Below, piece after piece: positions 27,525 to 36,377 of a stretch of DNA of 64,000 nucleotides. Both the position numbers and the translations under genes were made by a program. Position 1 is the first letter of the stretch. Every line of letters starts with the position of its first letter. The notes below the pieces were generated by a model. The model saw only the letters and a list, made by a program, of their open reading frames with translations, was not told the origin of the DNA and did no database searches. The stretch comes from Microvirga ossetica (GTDB taxonomy: Bacteria > Pseudomonadota > Alphaproteobacteria > Rhizobiales > Beijerinckiaceae), in the NCBI RefSeq assembly GCF_002741015.1, contig NZ_CP016616.1, forward strand, positions 3,071,501 through 3,135,500, given 5' to 3'.

Positions 27525-28499
27525 TCAACCATTTTCGTTAAGAAAGCGTCTCACAGTCAAGCGCGAGACGATGCCCGTGATGAGCGCCACCAGCAGCGCG
27601 ATGACGAGAACCACCGCATAGCCGCTCCAGCTGATGATAAACGCCCCGAAGAGCGCCTCGATCTGGTCGCCCGTGGGACTCGCGCGCCAGGAACGGGACA
27701 CGAAGCCGAGGATCAGGATGAGGAGCAGGGCAGCGCCGGCCCCGATGACGCTGCCGCGCAGGCCGAGCCGGAAGAAGCGGCGCTGGAACTCCTTGGCGAT
27801 GAAGTCGTCGTTGGCGCCGACGAAATGCAGCACCTCCACCACCTCGCGGTTTCCCGCCATGGCGCCGCGGGTGGCGAAGATGACGGCAAGCCCCGCGGCC
27901 ACGAGCACCAGGACCACGAGGACCACCCCGATGCCGATGATGGTGTTGGCCATGGTCGAGAGCCGGGACACCCACAGGGCGTGATCGTCGAGGGTCGCGC
28001 CGGGAACCTCGTGCTGCAGGGATTGCCGGAGGGGGGCGAAATCGGGCTTCGCGCCTTCCCGGATCTTGATCACGATCAGGCGCGGCACCGGCAGGTCCTT
28101 GAAGTCGAGGCCGGTCCCGAGCCACGGCTCGAGCAGGCGCTCCGATTCCTCCTTGGAAAAGGCCTGGGCCTGCTCCACCCCCGGCACCTGCCGGGCGAGC
28201 GCCACGGCACGGTCCACGTCCTGGTCGATCGCGCGCTGGGCATTGGGGCGGATCTGGATCGTCACCTCCCGGGCGATCTCCGAGCGCCATTGGGCGGAGC
28301 TCGCGGAGACCAGCTCTGCGCCGCCGGCGCAGAGCGCAGCGAGGAAGGTCAGGATGGCGATGACGGCGGCGAGCGCCTGTCCGCCGGCGGAATCCACCGG
28401 CACGAGGGGGGCGTTCCGGCTCAGGGAAGCGGGCAGGGAGCGCTTCTGCGCCGCGGCGGGCGCGGCCGGCTTTCTCAGGCGGGGTTGCGGAGCGCTCAT
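27525..28499 (-). CDS. ftsX: Cell division ABC permease FtsX
   Basis: A 324-residue permease with a basic, Ala/Pro-rich cytoplasmic N-terminus, first membrane helix (about 40-65), periplasmic loop (about 68-170) and three C-terminal helices (about 180-315). FtsX with FtsE controls peptidoglycan hydrolases at the septum. The start lies 4 bases after the ftsE stop. The pattern of one helix, loop, then three helices is diagnostic together with ftsE. Confidence 0.9.
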   Translation of the reverse strand: MSAPQPRLRKPAAPAAAQKRSLPASLSRNAPLVPVDSAGGQALAAVIAILTFLAALCAGGAELVSASSAQWRSEIAREVTIQIRPNAQRAIDQDVDRAVALARQVPGVEQAQAFSKEESERLLEPWLGTGLDFKDLPVPRLIVIKIREGAKPDFAPLRQSLQHEVPGATLDDHALWVSRLSTMANTIIGIGVVLVVLVLVAAGLAVIFATRGAMAGNREVVEVLHFVGANDDFIAKEFQRRFFRLGLRGSVIGAGAALLLILILGFVSRSWRASPTGDQIEALFGAFIISWSGYAVVLVIALLVALITGIVSRLTVRRFLNENG

Positions 28500-28503
28500 C
28501 CAC

Positions 28504-29223
28504 TCACCCGTCGATATGCAGACGGCCGTCGCCGAGCACGAGGCGGCGCACGTCGAGCTGATCCATGAGGCTGAAATCGTGGGTTGCGATGACGACCGAG
28601 GTTCCGAGCCGGTTGAGTTCGATGAACAGGCGCAGGAGGCGGCGGGCCAGCGACGGGTCCACGTTGCCCGTGGGCTCGTCCGCGAGCAGCAGGTCGGGGC
28701 GCACGATCAGCGCGCGGGCAATCGCCGCGCGCTGCTTCTCGCCGCCGGAGAGCACCGGCGGCAGCATGTGCATGCGGTCGCCCAAGCCCACCCAGCGCAA
28801 GAGCTCGACCACCTCGGCCCGATAGCTCGCCTCCTCCTTGCCCTGCACGCGCAGGGGCAGGGCGACGTTCTCGTAGGTGGTCAGGTGGTCGAGGAGGCGG
28901 AAATCCTGGAACACCACGCCCATGCGGCGGCGGACGCCGGTGAGGTCATCCTTGGAGATGCGCGACACGTCCTCGCCGAAAAGCGAGATCAGGCCGCGGG
29001 TCGGCTTCACCGAGAGCAGGATGAGGCGAAGCAGGGTCGTCTTGCCGGCGCCGGAGGGGCCGGTGAGGAACTGGAAGGAATTGGGCTCGATCGAGAAGGT
29101 CAGGTCGCGCAGGACCTCGGGACCCATGCCGTAGCGCACGCCCACATTCTCGAAATGCACGGCCGGGGCCGCGCTCTCGTCGTAGTCCTCGTCGTAAAGC
29201 GCCCTCACGCGTGCTCTAGCCAT
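28504..29223 (-). CDS. ftsE: Cell division ATP-binding protein FtsE
   Basis: A 239-residue ABC ATPase: Walker A GPSGAGKTT (55-63), Q-loop VVFQDFRLL, signature LSGGEKQR (158-165), Walker B LLLADEPTGNVD and switch His in ATHDFS. The N-terminal 20 residues are an acidic extension before the usual FtsE core. Partner of FtsX directly downstream. Confidence 0.93.
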   Translation of the reverse strand: MARARVRALYDEDYDESAAPAVHFENVGVRYGMGPEVLRDLTFSIEPNSFQFLTGPSGAGKTTLLRLILLSVKPTRGLISLFGEDVSRISKDDLTGVRRRMGVVFQDFRLLDHLTTYENVALPLRVQGKEEASYRAEVVELLRWVGLGDRMHMLPPVLSGGEKQRAAIARALIVRPDLLLADEPTGNVDPSLARRLLRLFIELNRLGTSVVIATHDFSLMDQLDVRRLVLGDGRLHIDG

Positions 29224-29360
29224 CCTTGGGGGTTGCCGGTCCTGTGGCGGGAGAAATCCGCGATTCGCTTCCTTATCGCCCCGTCATGGTTAGCAAGCCA
29301 TAAACTCGGCAGGCGGCCACGGGAAGCGAACCTCTCGCGGGACATTGCCGCAGGACGTCT

Positions 29361-29510
29361 CTCCCTCTCCCGTGTGGGAGAGGGCCGGGGTGAGGGCAGG
29401 CCGGTGCCGGATAAGATGCCGAGGCTTACATCTCCCAGGCACCGAAGTCGGAGCCATAGTTTGAGACCGCACGCCCTCACCCCTGCCCCTCTCCCGCCCG
29501 GGAGAGGGGA
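29361..29510. repeat. Intergenic repeat, family C (CCCTCTCCCGTGTGGGAGAGGG type)
   Basis: CTCCCTCTCCCGTGTGGGAGAGGGCC at the left and its inverted relative CCCCTCTCCCGCCCGGGAGAGGGG at the right, joined by GGTGAGGGCAGGCC and GCCCTCACCCC. Related copies at 36378-36494 and 62513-62661. It fills most of the 394-base space between ftsE and hpt. Confidence 0.8.
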
Positions 29511-29617
29511 TGAGCGCTCATCATCCTCAAAAGTCCGCAAGTCCGTTTGACATCCTTGGCCAAGCATGGTCGTGAAGAGGCGAGCGCAAACATTTTCGGT
29601 TTTTCTGGACGATCGCG

Positions 29618-30187
29618 ATGACCTCTGCCCCCCGCATCCGGGTTCTCTTCGATGAAGGCACCATTGCCAAGCGCAACGAGGCGCTGGCCCAGGAGATCGC
29701 GGCCGACAAGCCCGAGAACCTGCTCGTCGTGGCCGTGCTCAAGGGCAGCTTCATGTTCGCCGCCGATCTGATCCGCGCCCTGCACCGCGCTGGCCTGGCG
29801 CCGCAGGTCGAGTTCGTGCACCTGTCGAGCTATCTCGACGGCACCGTCTCCTCGGGCAATGTCGCGATCCTGCGCGATGTGGAAAGCGACGTGCGGGGAC
29901 GCGACGTGCTGCTCGTGGACGATATCCTCGAATCCGGCCGAACGGTCACCTTCGCCAAGGACCTCCTGATGGCGCGCGGGGCCAAGAGCGTGAAGACCGC
30001 CCTGCTGCTCGAGAAGCCCGGCAAGCGCGCCGTGTCGATCCACCCGGATTATGTCGGCTTCACCTGCCCCGATGTGTTCGTCGTCGGCTACGGCATGGAC
30101 GTGGCCCATTCCTATCGCCAGCTTCCCTTCGTCGGCGTCGTCGATCACCTCGACAACAGCCCGGACCTGTTCGACAAGCCGGAGTAA
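29618..30187 (+). CDS. hpt: Hypoxanthine phosphoribosyltransferase
   Basis: Purine salvage: hypoxanthine (or guanine) plus PRPP to IMP (GMP). The 189-residue enzyme shows LKGSFMFAADL, the SSYLDGTVSSG flexible loop and the PRPP-binding motif VLLVDDILESGRT (97-109), with the purine-contact region near DYVGFTCPDVFVVGYG. An exact TTGACA at 29547-29552 may be part of its promoter, though the matching -10 is weak. Confidence 0.93.
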   Translation: MTSAPRIRVLFDEGTIAKRNEALAQEIAADKPENLLVVAVLKGSFMFAADLIRALHRAGLAPQVEFVHLSSYLDGTVSSGNVAILRDVESDVRGRDVLLVDDILESGRTVTFAKDLLMARGAKSVKTALLLEKPGKRAVSIHPDYVGFTCPDVFVVGYGMDVAHSYRQLPFVGVVDHLDNSPDLFDKPE

Positions 30188-30202
30188 GGAAAGCCGGTCC
30201 GA

Positions 30203-30712
30203 TCAGCCGTTGAGCTGCCAGATCGTCCCGTTGAGCAGGGTCGCATAGGAAGCCCAGGCGAGATAGGGCAGGAGCAGGAGGCCGGCCGTGCGGTCGAGCC
30301 GCCAGAAGGCGCGGATCGTGGCCAGGATCGCGACGATCAGGGCGACGATGACAATAAGGCCTGCGAGCGGGCTCTTGCCGCCGAAGAAGGCGAAGGACCA
30401 CATCCCGTTCAAGATGAGCTGCACGAAGAAGGCGACGATCGCCGCCGCGCGGCCGGGCCGGTTCTCCGGCAGGGCGAGGATGCGCCACAGCGCATAGGCC
30501 ATCATGACGTAGAGCAGCGTCCAGGCGACGGGGAAGGCCCAGTTCGGTGGCGTGAAACCGGGCTTCGCGAGGCTCGCATACCAGGTCGGGATGTTCGGCT
30601 GCGTGATCAGGCTTGCCGACACGGCCACCGCCACCACCGGCAGCACGGTCACCAGAAAGCGCGGCAGCGGCGGCATTGCATGGCTGCCCGGCACAGTTTG
30701 GTCTGTATGCAT
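30203..30712 (-). CDS. tspO: TspO/MBR family tryptophan-rich membrane protein
   Basis: A 169-residue protein with five hydrophobic helices and the family signature around WYASLAKPGFTPPNWAFPVAWTLLY, split here as FTPPNWAFPVAW plus LNGMWSFAFFG later. TspO proteins bind porphyrins and regulate stress or photosynthetic gene expression. ATG 30712 follows AAGGGA; codons further upstream are less likely. A GGAAC-N16-GGTT element upstream (one mismatch to EcfG consensus) hints at stress control. Convergent with hpt. Confidence 0.88.
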   Translation of the reverse strand: MHTDQTVPGSHAMPPLPRFLVTVLPVVAVAVSASLITQPNIPTWYASLAKPGFTPPNWAFPVAWTLLYVMMAYALWRILALPENRPGRAAAIVAFFVQLILNGMWSFAFFGGKSPLAGLIVIVALIVAILATIRAFWRLDRTAGLLLLPYLAWASYATLLNGTIWQLNG

Positions 30713-30755
30713 GCGCGAATTCCCTTTAAAGACGGCGCGTCGTTTCCTGTGATGC

Positions 30756-30780
30756 AACCTGTCACGCTTGCGGAGGTTCC
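30756..30780 (-). promoter_or_regulatory. EcfG-like promoter candidate for tspO
   Basis: Minus strand GGAAC (30780-30776), 16 bases, GGTT (30759-30756), one mismatch from GGAAC-N16-CGTT. It overlaps the Shine-Dalgarno of the divergent PLP enzyme gene. Confidence 0.35.
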
Positions 30781-30783
30781 CCT

Positions 30784-31935
30784 ATGTCGTCATCGCGTTC
30801 CCCATGGTCGAAGCGCAGCCTGACCGCTCAGGCCATGGGCCATGTGGACCCGATCACCAAGGCGGTCGTGCCGCCGATCCATGTGGCGACCACCTATATC
30901 CGCGACGAGGACAACGCCTATTCCTCCGGCTTCGTCTATGGCCGGCCGGACAACGCCACCATCCGCGAGGCGGAGGAAGTGCTGGCGATGCTCGAGGAGG
31001 CCGAGGCCGGTGCCCTGCTGTTCTCGTCCGGCATGGCTGCGGCGACCGCCGTGTTCCAGGCCCTCGATCCGGGCGACCATATCGTCGCCTCCAAGGTCAT
31101 GTACTGGGCCCTGCGCAGCTGGCTGATGACGGAGGCCGTGCGCTGGGGTCTCAAGGTCGATTTCGTGGAGACGGACAATCTCGAGGCCCTGCGCGAGGCG
31201 GTGAAGCCCGGCGAGACCAAGCTCGTCTGGGTCGAGACGCCCTCGAACCCGCTTTGGACGATCACCGACATCGCCGGTGCCGCCGAGATCGCACACAAGG
31301 CCGGGGCGCGGCTCGCGGTCGATTCCACCACCGCCTCGCCGATCCACACGCGACCGCTTAACCTCGGCGCCGACATCGTCATGCATGCGGCTACCAAGGT
31401 GCTCAATGGCCATTCCGACGTGGTGGCCGGCGTGCTCGCCGGCGCGAAGGCGGACGCGTTCTGGACGCGGGTCGCGGGTATCCGCAAGATGCAGGGCGCG
31501 ATCCTCGGCCCCTTCGAGGCCTATCTCCTGATGCGCGGCATGCGCACGCTCCATGTCCGCACGGCCGCCCAGGCGAAAAGCGCCCTCGATCTGGCGCAGC
31601 GCTTCTCCAATCATCCCAAGGTTGCCCGCGTGCTCTATCCCGGCCTGCCGCAGCATCCCGGCCACGACATCGCCGCCCGGCAGATGGAGAACGGCTTCGG
31701 CTACATGCTCTCGATCCAGGTCTCGGAAGGGGAGGCCGCCGCGATCCGCACCGCGGCGCGGGTCGGCCTGTGGAAGCGCGCGACCTCGCTCGGCGGCGTC
31801 GAGAGCCTGATCGAGCACCGCGCCTCGATCGAGGGGCCCGGCACCCCGTGCCCGCCCGACCTGCTGCGCCTCTCCACCGGCATCGAGGACGTGGAGGATC
31901 TTTATCGGGATCTTGATGAGGCGTTGAGGGGGTAG
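30784..31935 (+). CDS. Cys/Met metabolism PLP enzyme (cystathionine synthase/lyase family)
   Basis: A 383-residue fold-type I transsulfuration enzyme: PPIHVATTYIRD, YGRPDNATIREAE, FSSGMAAATA, and Lys205 (HAATKVLNGHSD) for the PLP Schiff base; SLGGVESLIEHRAS is the family C-terminal motif. Family members include cystathionine gamma-synthase, cystathionine beta-lyase and O-acylhomoserine sulfhydrylase, which cannot be separated by eye. With metX in the window, a methionine role is plausible. GGAGG 8 bases before ATG. Confidence 0.85.
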   Translation: MSSSRSPWSKRSLTAQAMGHVDPITKAVVPPIHVATTYIRDEDNAYSSGFVYGRPDNATIREAEEVLAMLEEAEAGALLFSSGMAAATAVFQALDPGDHIVASKVMYWALRSWLMTEAVRWGLKVDFVETDNLEALREAVKPGETKLVWVETPSNPLWTITDIAGAAEIAHKAGARLAVDSTTASPIHTRPLNLGADIVMHAATKVLNGHSDVVAGVLAGAKADAFWTRVAGIRKMQGAILGPFEAYLLMRGMRTLHVRTAAQAKSALDLAQRFSNHPKVARVLYPGLPQHPGHDIAARQMENGFGYMLSIQVSEGEAAAIRTAARVGLWKRATSLGGVESLIEHRASIEGPGTPCPPDLLRLSTGIEDVEDLYRDLDEALRG

Positions 31936-31943
31936 CGCTCCCG

Positions 31944-32042
31944 TGTCATTCCCGGCCGGAGCATAGCGAAGGGGAAGGGAATCCATAGCGCTGCGCTTGA
32001 TCGTGGATCCCCTTCCCGGTCCTACGGACCGCCGGGGATGAC
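31944..32042. repeat. Intergenic repeat, family E (copy 2)
   Basis: TGTCATTCCCGGCCGGAGC at the left, CCGCCGGGGATGACA at the right, with GGGGAAGGGAATCC and GGATCCCCTTCCC pairing inside. It follows the PLP enzyme gene and may act in termination. Confidence 0.8.
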
Positions 32043-32172
32043 AGGGTGGCACGGCAAGGCCAGTGGATTACGGGTGCCCCTTAGCCAGCTATATTGATCT
32101 TGTCATAAAACCTGTGCTTCTCTCCGCTACAGGCGAACGCTGTTTCGCAAAAAGACAAGCCGAGGGAAGACC

Positions 32173-34116
32173 ATGACACACTCCATCACTCGCCGCCGCG
32201 CCCTTCAGACGGGCGTGGCCGCCGCCGCCATTGCCGGAATGCCCCGCTTCGCCTGGGCCGCCGGTCCGGTCGTCAAGCTCCGCATCCTGGAGACCACCGA
32301 CCTCCATGTGAACATCTTCCCCTATGACTATTATCGCGACGCGGCGGACGATACGGTGGGCCTCGCGCGCACCGCGACGCTGGTGAAGGGCGCCCGGGCC
32401 GAGGCCAAGAACAGCCTGCTCTTCGATAACGGCGACCTGATCCAGGGCTCGCCGCTCGGCGATTTCGTTGCCTATCGCAAGGGCATGAAGCCCGGCGACG
32501 TGCACCCCATGGTCGCCGCCATGAACGAGCTCAACTACGATTGCGGCACGCTCGGCAATCACGAATTCAATTACGGCCTCGACTTCCTGCAGAACGCCAT
32601 CGGCACGGCGAAATTCCCGCTCGTCTGCGCCAACGTGATCAAGGCCAACGGCGAGACCTTGCAGAAGCCGTGGCTCGTGCTCGACCGCGAATTCACCGAC
32701 GAATCCGGTGCGAAGCAGAAGATCAAGATCGGCGTGATCGGCTTCGTGCCGCCGCAGATCGTGCAGTGGGACAAGTCGCATCTCGACGGCAAGGCCACCA
32801 CCATCGACATCGTCGATGCGGCGAACAAGCATGTGCCTGATCTCAAGAAGGCCGGCGCTGATATCGTCGTGGCGCTCTGCCATTCCGGCATCGCCGGCGG
32901 CGAGCGGAAAGGCGGCGAGGAGAACGCGGCACTGCATCTCGCGAAGGTCGACGGCATCGACGTGATCCTCACCGGCCACCAGCATCTCACCTTCCCGGGC
33001 GGCAAGGAGTTCAACAACATCCCTGGCGTCGACGTGAAGGCCGGCACCCTGCATGGCAAGCCCGCGGTCATGGCCGGCTTCTGGGGCAGCCATCTCGGCC
33101 TCATCGATCTCGAGCTGACGAAGGATGGCAATGCCTGGAAGGTCGCGAATTTCCGCACCGAGGCGCGCCCGATCTACGACCGCGTCGATCGCAAGATCGT
33201 GCCGAAGGTCGATTCCGACGCCGTCGTGATGGCGGCGGCGCAGGCCGGCCACGACGCGACGCTGAAATACGTGCGCGAGCCCGTCGGCACGACCGCCGTT
33301 CCGATCCACTCCTATTACTCGCTCGTGGCGGACGACGCCTCCGTGAAGCTCGTCGCCGAGGCGCAGGCCTGGTACGTGGCCGACCAGCTCAAAGCCTCCG
33401 CCTTCAAGGACCTGCCGATTCTGTCTGCGGCAGCGCCCTTCAAGGCCGGCGGACGCGGCGGTGCGAACTACTTCACCGAGATCAAGCCCGGTCCGCTCGC
33501 GATCAAGGACATGGCGGACATCTACATCTATCCGAACACGATCCGCGTGGTGAAGATCACCGGCGCCCAGGTGCGCGAATGGCTCGAGCGCTCGGCCGGC
33601 GTCTACAACCAGATCGACGTCGCGAAGGGTGGCGAGCAGGAGCTGATCAATCAAAAATTCCCGGCCTACAATTTCGACGTCATCGCCGGCGTGCAGTACA
33701 AGATCGATCCGACGCAAGCCTCGCGCTACGACGACAACGGCAAGGTCGTGAACGCCGATGCGCACCGCATCAAGGAACTGACCTATAACGGCAAGCCGGT
33801 GACGGACGATCAGCAGTTCATCGTCGTGACCAACAACTACCGCGCGGGCGGCGGCGGCAACTTCCCCGGCGCGGATGGCACCACCATCGTGTTCGAGGCG
33901 CCGGATCTGACCCGCGACGCGATCATGCGCTACATCATCGAGAAGAAGGAAGTGGCGCCGAAGGCCGACGGCTCCTGGTCGCTCGCGGCTCCCGCCGGCG
34001 TCACCATGACCTTCACCACCGGTCCGAACGCCGCCAACTACCAGCCGGCGGGCATCAAGGTCGAGAAGATGGGCGATGCGCCGGAAGGCTTCGTGAAGTA
34101 CCGCATCGTGAGCTGA
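32173..34116 (+). CDS. cpdB: Periplasmic 2',3'-cyclic-nucleotide 2'-phosphodiesterase/3'-nucleotidase-like protein
   Basis: A 647-residue metallophosphoesterase with a twin-arginine-type signal (TRRRALQTG, residues 6-14). The N-terminal domain holds metal ligands in TTDLHVNI (41-48), FDNGDLIQGSP, GNHEFNYG (128-135), ALCHSG and TGHQH; a 5'-nucleotidase C-terminal domain follows (about 360-600). CpdB-type enzymes scavenge phosphate and nucleosides from RNA breakdown products. GAGGGAAG precedes the ATG. A strong terminator follows. Confidence 0.88.
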   Translation: MTHSITRRRALQTGVAAAAIAGMPRFAWAAGPVVKLRILETTDLHVNIFPYDYYRDAADDTVGLARTATLVKGARAEAKNSLLFDNGDLIQGSPLGDFVAYRKGMKPGDVHPMVAAMNELNYDCGTLGNHEFNYGLDFLQNAIGTAKFPLVCANVIKANGETLQKPWLVLDREFTDESGAKQKIKIGVIGFVPPQIVQWDKSHLDGKATTIDIVDAANKHVPDLKKAGADIVVALCHSGIAGGERKGGEENAALHLAKVDGIDVILTGHQHLTFPGGKEFNNIPGVDVKAGTLHGKPAVMAGFWGSHLGLIDLELTKDGNAWKVANFRTEARPIYDRVDRKIVPKVDSDAVVMAAAQAGHDATLKYVREPVGTTAVPIHSYYSLVADDASVKLVAEAQAWYVADQLKASAFKDLPILSAAAPFKAGGRGGANYFTEIKPGPLAIKDMADIYIYPNTIRVVKITGAQVREWLERSAGVYNQIDVAKGGEQELINQKFPAYNFDVIAGVQYKIDPTQASRYDDNGKVVNADAHRIKELTYNGKPVTDDQQFIVVTNNYRAGGGGNFPGADGTTIVFEAPDLTRDAIMRYIIEKKEVAPKADGSWSLAAPAGVTMTFTTGPNAANYQPAGIKVEKMGDAPEGFVKYRIVS

Positions 34117-34139
34117 TCGCTCGCTCAAGCGGAATGCGA

Positions 34140-34170
34140 AACGGCCGGGCTCACGCCCGGCCGTTTTCGT
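34140..34170 (+). terminator. Rho-independent terminator after cpdB
   Basis: Arms AACGGCCGGGC and GCCCGGCCGTT with a TCAC loop, then TTCGTTCG. It closes the monocistronic phosphodiesterase gene. Confidence 0.85.
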
Positions 34171-34426
34171 TCGTGCAACGATGAAGGAAAGATGAGTGCC
34201 AAACCTGCATGATGGCGCGCTGCGTCGCTTTGAGATCATCGGCCGGGCCCTGCTGATCTCTCCTGCGGACCGCTCCCGGTCCGAACTCACTGTCAGGCTC
34301 GGCTACGGCCTTGCCCCGAACACCCGGCCGGCCGCCTCCGCGAAGCTCGAATGGAGAATTGCACCGAATCTCTGAAGCGGGATGCGCACCGCGCCGATTC
34401 TGGCGCATCACCGTCAATCGGGTATC
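34171..34426. other. Intergenic region with no recognised gene
   Basis: The 256 bases after the cpdB terminator contain no gene I can support. Short frames run through it but have no ribosome binding site. Right of it lies an EcfG-like promoter for the small gene at 34483. Confidence 0.4.
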
Positions 34427-34451
34427 TGAACCTGTCAGGCTCCGGGCCGTT
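34427..34451 (+). promoter_or_regulatory. EcfG-like promoter candidate
   Basis: TGAAC (34427-34431), 16 bases, CGTT (34448-34451): one mismatch to the general stress consensus. The predicted start near 34458 is about 25 bases before the GTG at 34483. Confidence 0.5.
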
Positions 34452-34482
34452 GGGATGCAGACGCATGCGATCGGAGAGAAAC

Positions 34483-34707
34483 GTGGGACAGCTCACCTTC
34501 GACGGACTCGGACCCTACAACCTGCCCGATGCGACTCATGCCGATGCGCAAAGGGACGGCGACGGCTTTAAGCTCTCCTTCCGCATGTGGAAGTCGGAAA
34601 GGGAATGGACCCTTGTCCGAATTCATGTGAGTGGGGAGGCCGCTGACAAGCTCGTCCGCCAAATCGGCGACGCCCGCGCAAGATCGGGCGGCTCGATCAA
34701 CATCTAG
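34483..34707 (+). CDS. Small hypothetical protein, probable stress protein
   Basis: Seventy-four residues with a GTG start; GGAG lies 6-7 bases upstream (in TCGGAGAGAAAC). The sequence begins GQLTFDGLGPYNLPDATHAD, has a strand-rich centre (KLSFRMWKSEREWTLVRIHV) and a helix with EAADKLVRQIGDARA. I do not recognise the family. An ATG at 34465 is an alternative start. A weak terminator follows, and an EcfG-like promoter precedes it. Confidence 0.6.
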   Translation: MGQLTFDGLGPYNLPDATHADAQRDGDGFKLSFRMWKSEREWTLVRIHVSGEAADKLVRQIGDARARSGGSINI

Positions 34708-34729
34708 CCGATCTGCCCGAGCGATCTCC

Positions 34730-34753
34730 TAAAAAGCCGCATTGCGGTTTTAG
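34730..34753 (+). terminator. Weak terminator hairpin
   Basis: AAAAGCCGC, loop ATT, GCGGTTTTA: a short stem with A/T flanks after the 74-residue gene. The T run is only four bases. Confidence 0.5.
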
Positions 34754-34837
34754 ATCTCGGGAATCGGCGGCTTGCGGAAGGCTGCTCTTTCAGGCGCAAT
34801 CCTGCTCCTCGAAACTCTCTCACTTTCGAGGCTTTCC

Positions 34838-35059
34838 ATGAATATGCAATCGCGCTCGGTCGAAGGCTATGAAGCGCTGATTATCAATCGCTGCACCGGA
34901 GCCTTCGTGATCTACCACCTGAACAGTGAAGACCGCGAACTTGCCACCGAATGGGCCCGTTGCCTGGCTCAGTCATGCCGCGTGGAGCTTTGGCATAACG
35001 CTGAACTGGTGGGCTCATTCCCGCCGCTGCCGACCCGGACAACACGCGATCTCTGCTAA
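34838..35059 (+). CDS. Small hypothetical protein
   Basis: Seventy-three residues starting MNMQSRSVEGYEALIINRCT, with YHLNSEDRELATEWARCLAQSC and a basic end. The composition (ordered mix of charged and hydrophobic residues) looks coding, but there is no clear ribosome binding site and no known domain. It lies in a run of three small genes (34483-35342), all on the plus strand. Confidence 0.45.
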   Translation: MNMQSRSVEGYEALIINRCTGAFVIYHLNSEDRELATEWARCLAQSCRVELWHNAELVGSFPPLPTRTTRDLC

Positions 35060-35189
35060 AGCGCCGATACGCTCTTACAAATGGTGCCTTGCCGTCGTAT
35101 GGTGCATCCACCAGCGGTTCCCTAGTCGGCCGCTGCCCTTTTGGGCGCATGGCGCGTCTCGAAGCTTTGCGGGCTTTGGAGAACCAGCG

Positions 35190-35342
35190 ATGCCAGTCGA
35201 TATGCCCCCAAACAAGAAGCTCGGTATCTCCACCGAGGCGACCTTCAACCTGTTGCTTGACCGGTCCTTGAACTGGCTCGCGGTCGTCGTAGCCTTGGTG
35301 TTGGTTCTGTGGGTATACAAGCTCGGGTTCATATGGGCCTAA
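35190..35342 (+). CDS. Small membrane protein
   Basis: Fifty residues: polar N-terminus (MPVDMPPNKKLGISTEATF), then one strongly hydrophobic helix (LNWLAVVVALVLVLWVYKLGF). GGAG at 35178-35181 is 8 bases before the ATG. No family recognised. It ends at a family D repeat. Confidence 0.6.
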   Translation: MPVDMPPNKKLGISTEATFNLLLDRSLNWLAVVVALVLVLWVYKLGFIWA

Positions 35343-35389
35343 GCATCGAACCAGAAAGTGGACCCGCTTTTGGGATCGGTTCCGATGCT
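35342..35389. repeat. Intergenic repeat, family D (short copy)
   Basis: AGCATCGAACCAGAAAGTGG paired imperfectly with CGCTTTTGGGATCGGTTCCG and closing GATGCT. Located between the small membrane protein gene and the end of yihY. Confidence 0.7.
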
Positions 35390-35418
35390 GGAGGCGCGCT
35401 CTCCTTTTCCGGCGGGGC

Positions 35419-36309
35419 CTAAGGCAGCGTGATCACGTCGCCCAGATTCTCCGGCGTCGGCTCCTTACCGAGCCGACGGCGCTTGGCGAGGAGGATCGTG
35501 CCGTTGAGCTCGCCGCCGAAGAGGAAGATCGCGCCGAGCGTGTAGAGAAAGATCAGGGCCACCATGGCGGTCGCAAGCCCGCCATAGGTCGAGGCATAGG
35601 CGCCGGGATAGAATTCGAGATACCAGCTGAAGGCGAAGCCGCCGAGAAGCCACAGCGCCAGCGTCACGCCCACCCCTGGCAGCACCGCGCGGAAGCTCCG
35701 TCGTCCCGCGGGAACGAGCTTATGGGACAGCAGAAGCCCTGCAACGATCACGATGGTCGCCACGCCGATCCGCAGGAAGGCGATCAGGCCGTCAAAGGGT
35801 TTTAAAGCCGGCACCCAGGAGAGCACGCCGCGCCAGATGAAGGGGCCGAGCACGACGAGAAAAGCCAGCGCGATCAGCATGAAGGCGCCGGCGATCACGA
35901 AGGCGATGGATTCGAGCCGCGTCAGCCACCAGGCGCGGGTCTCGCGCACGCCATAGGCGCGGTTGAGCCCGACCCTGAGGCTCTCCACGCCGCTCGACGC
36001 GAAATAGAGCGCGAGCACCAGGCCGAGGGTCAGCACATCGCTGCGCCGGCCGGTAAGGATCCGGTGCACCTCGCTGGCGATCGGCCCCGCGACCTCCTGC
36101 GGCCAGGCCTCGAGGACGATATCCGCCACCTCGTCCGCAAGCGATCCGGTGCCGAACAGGCTGGCCAGCGCCGTCACCAGGATCAGGAACGGAAACAGCG
36201 AGGTCAGGACCGAAAGGGCGATATGGCTCGCAATCGCCCAGGCGTCGTGCAGCACGAAGCGGGTGGAGGCGATGGCGAGGAGTTCGAGCGAGAGGCGCAG
36301 GCGGTTCAA
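35419..36309 (-). CDS. yihY: YihY/BrkB family inner-membrane protein
   Basis: A 296-residue protein with six membrane helices and the YihY features SHIALSVLTSLFPFLI, YFASSGVESLRVGLNRAYG, and TYGGLATAMVALIFLY. The family was once annotated as RNase BN, which is wrong; its function is not established. The start is TTG 36309 with GGAG 9-10 bases upstream, as no ATG or GTG fits. A Pro-rich tail ends in LGDVITLP. Confidence 0.85.
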   Translation of the reverse strand: MNRLRLSLELLAIASTRFVLHDAWAIASHIALSVLTSLFPFLILVTALASLFGTGSLADEVADIVLEAWPQEVAGPIASEVHRILTGRRSDVLTLGLVLALYFASSGVESLRVGLNRAYGVRETRAWWLTRLESIAFVIAGAFMLIALAFLVVLGPFIWRGVLSWVPALKPFDGLIAFLRIGVATIVIVAGLLLSHKLVPAGRRSFRAVLPGVGVTLALWLLGGFAFSWYLEFYPGAYASTYGGLATAMVALIFLYTLGAIFLFGGELNGTILLAKRRRLGKEPTPENLGDVITLP

Positions 36310-36377
36310 ACGAAGGGTCTCCAGGCTGCTGGAGATGGTGCGACGAAGGCCGAGGGCAAGGAAGGAACGCTTCCTTC

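Noticed and set aside
32089..34290. Long minus-strand frame across cpdB
   Set aside because: Antisense shadow of a conserved signal-peptide-bearing metallophosphoesterase; no recognisable domain.
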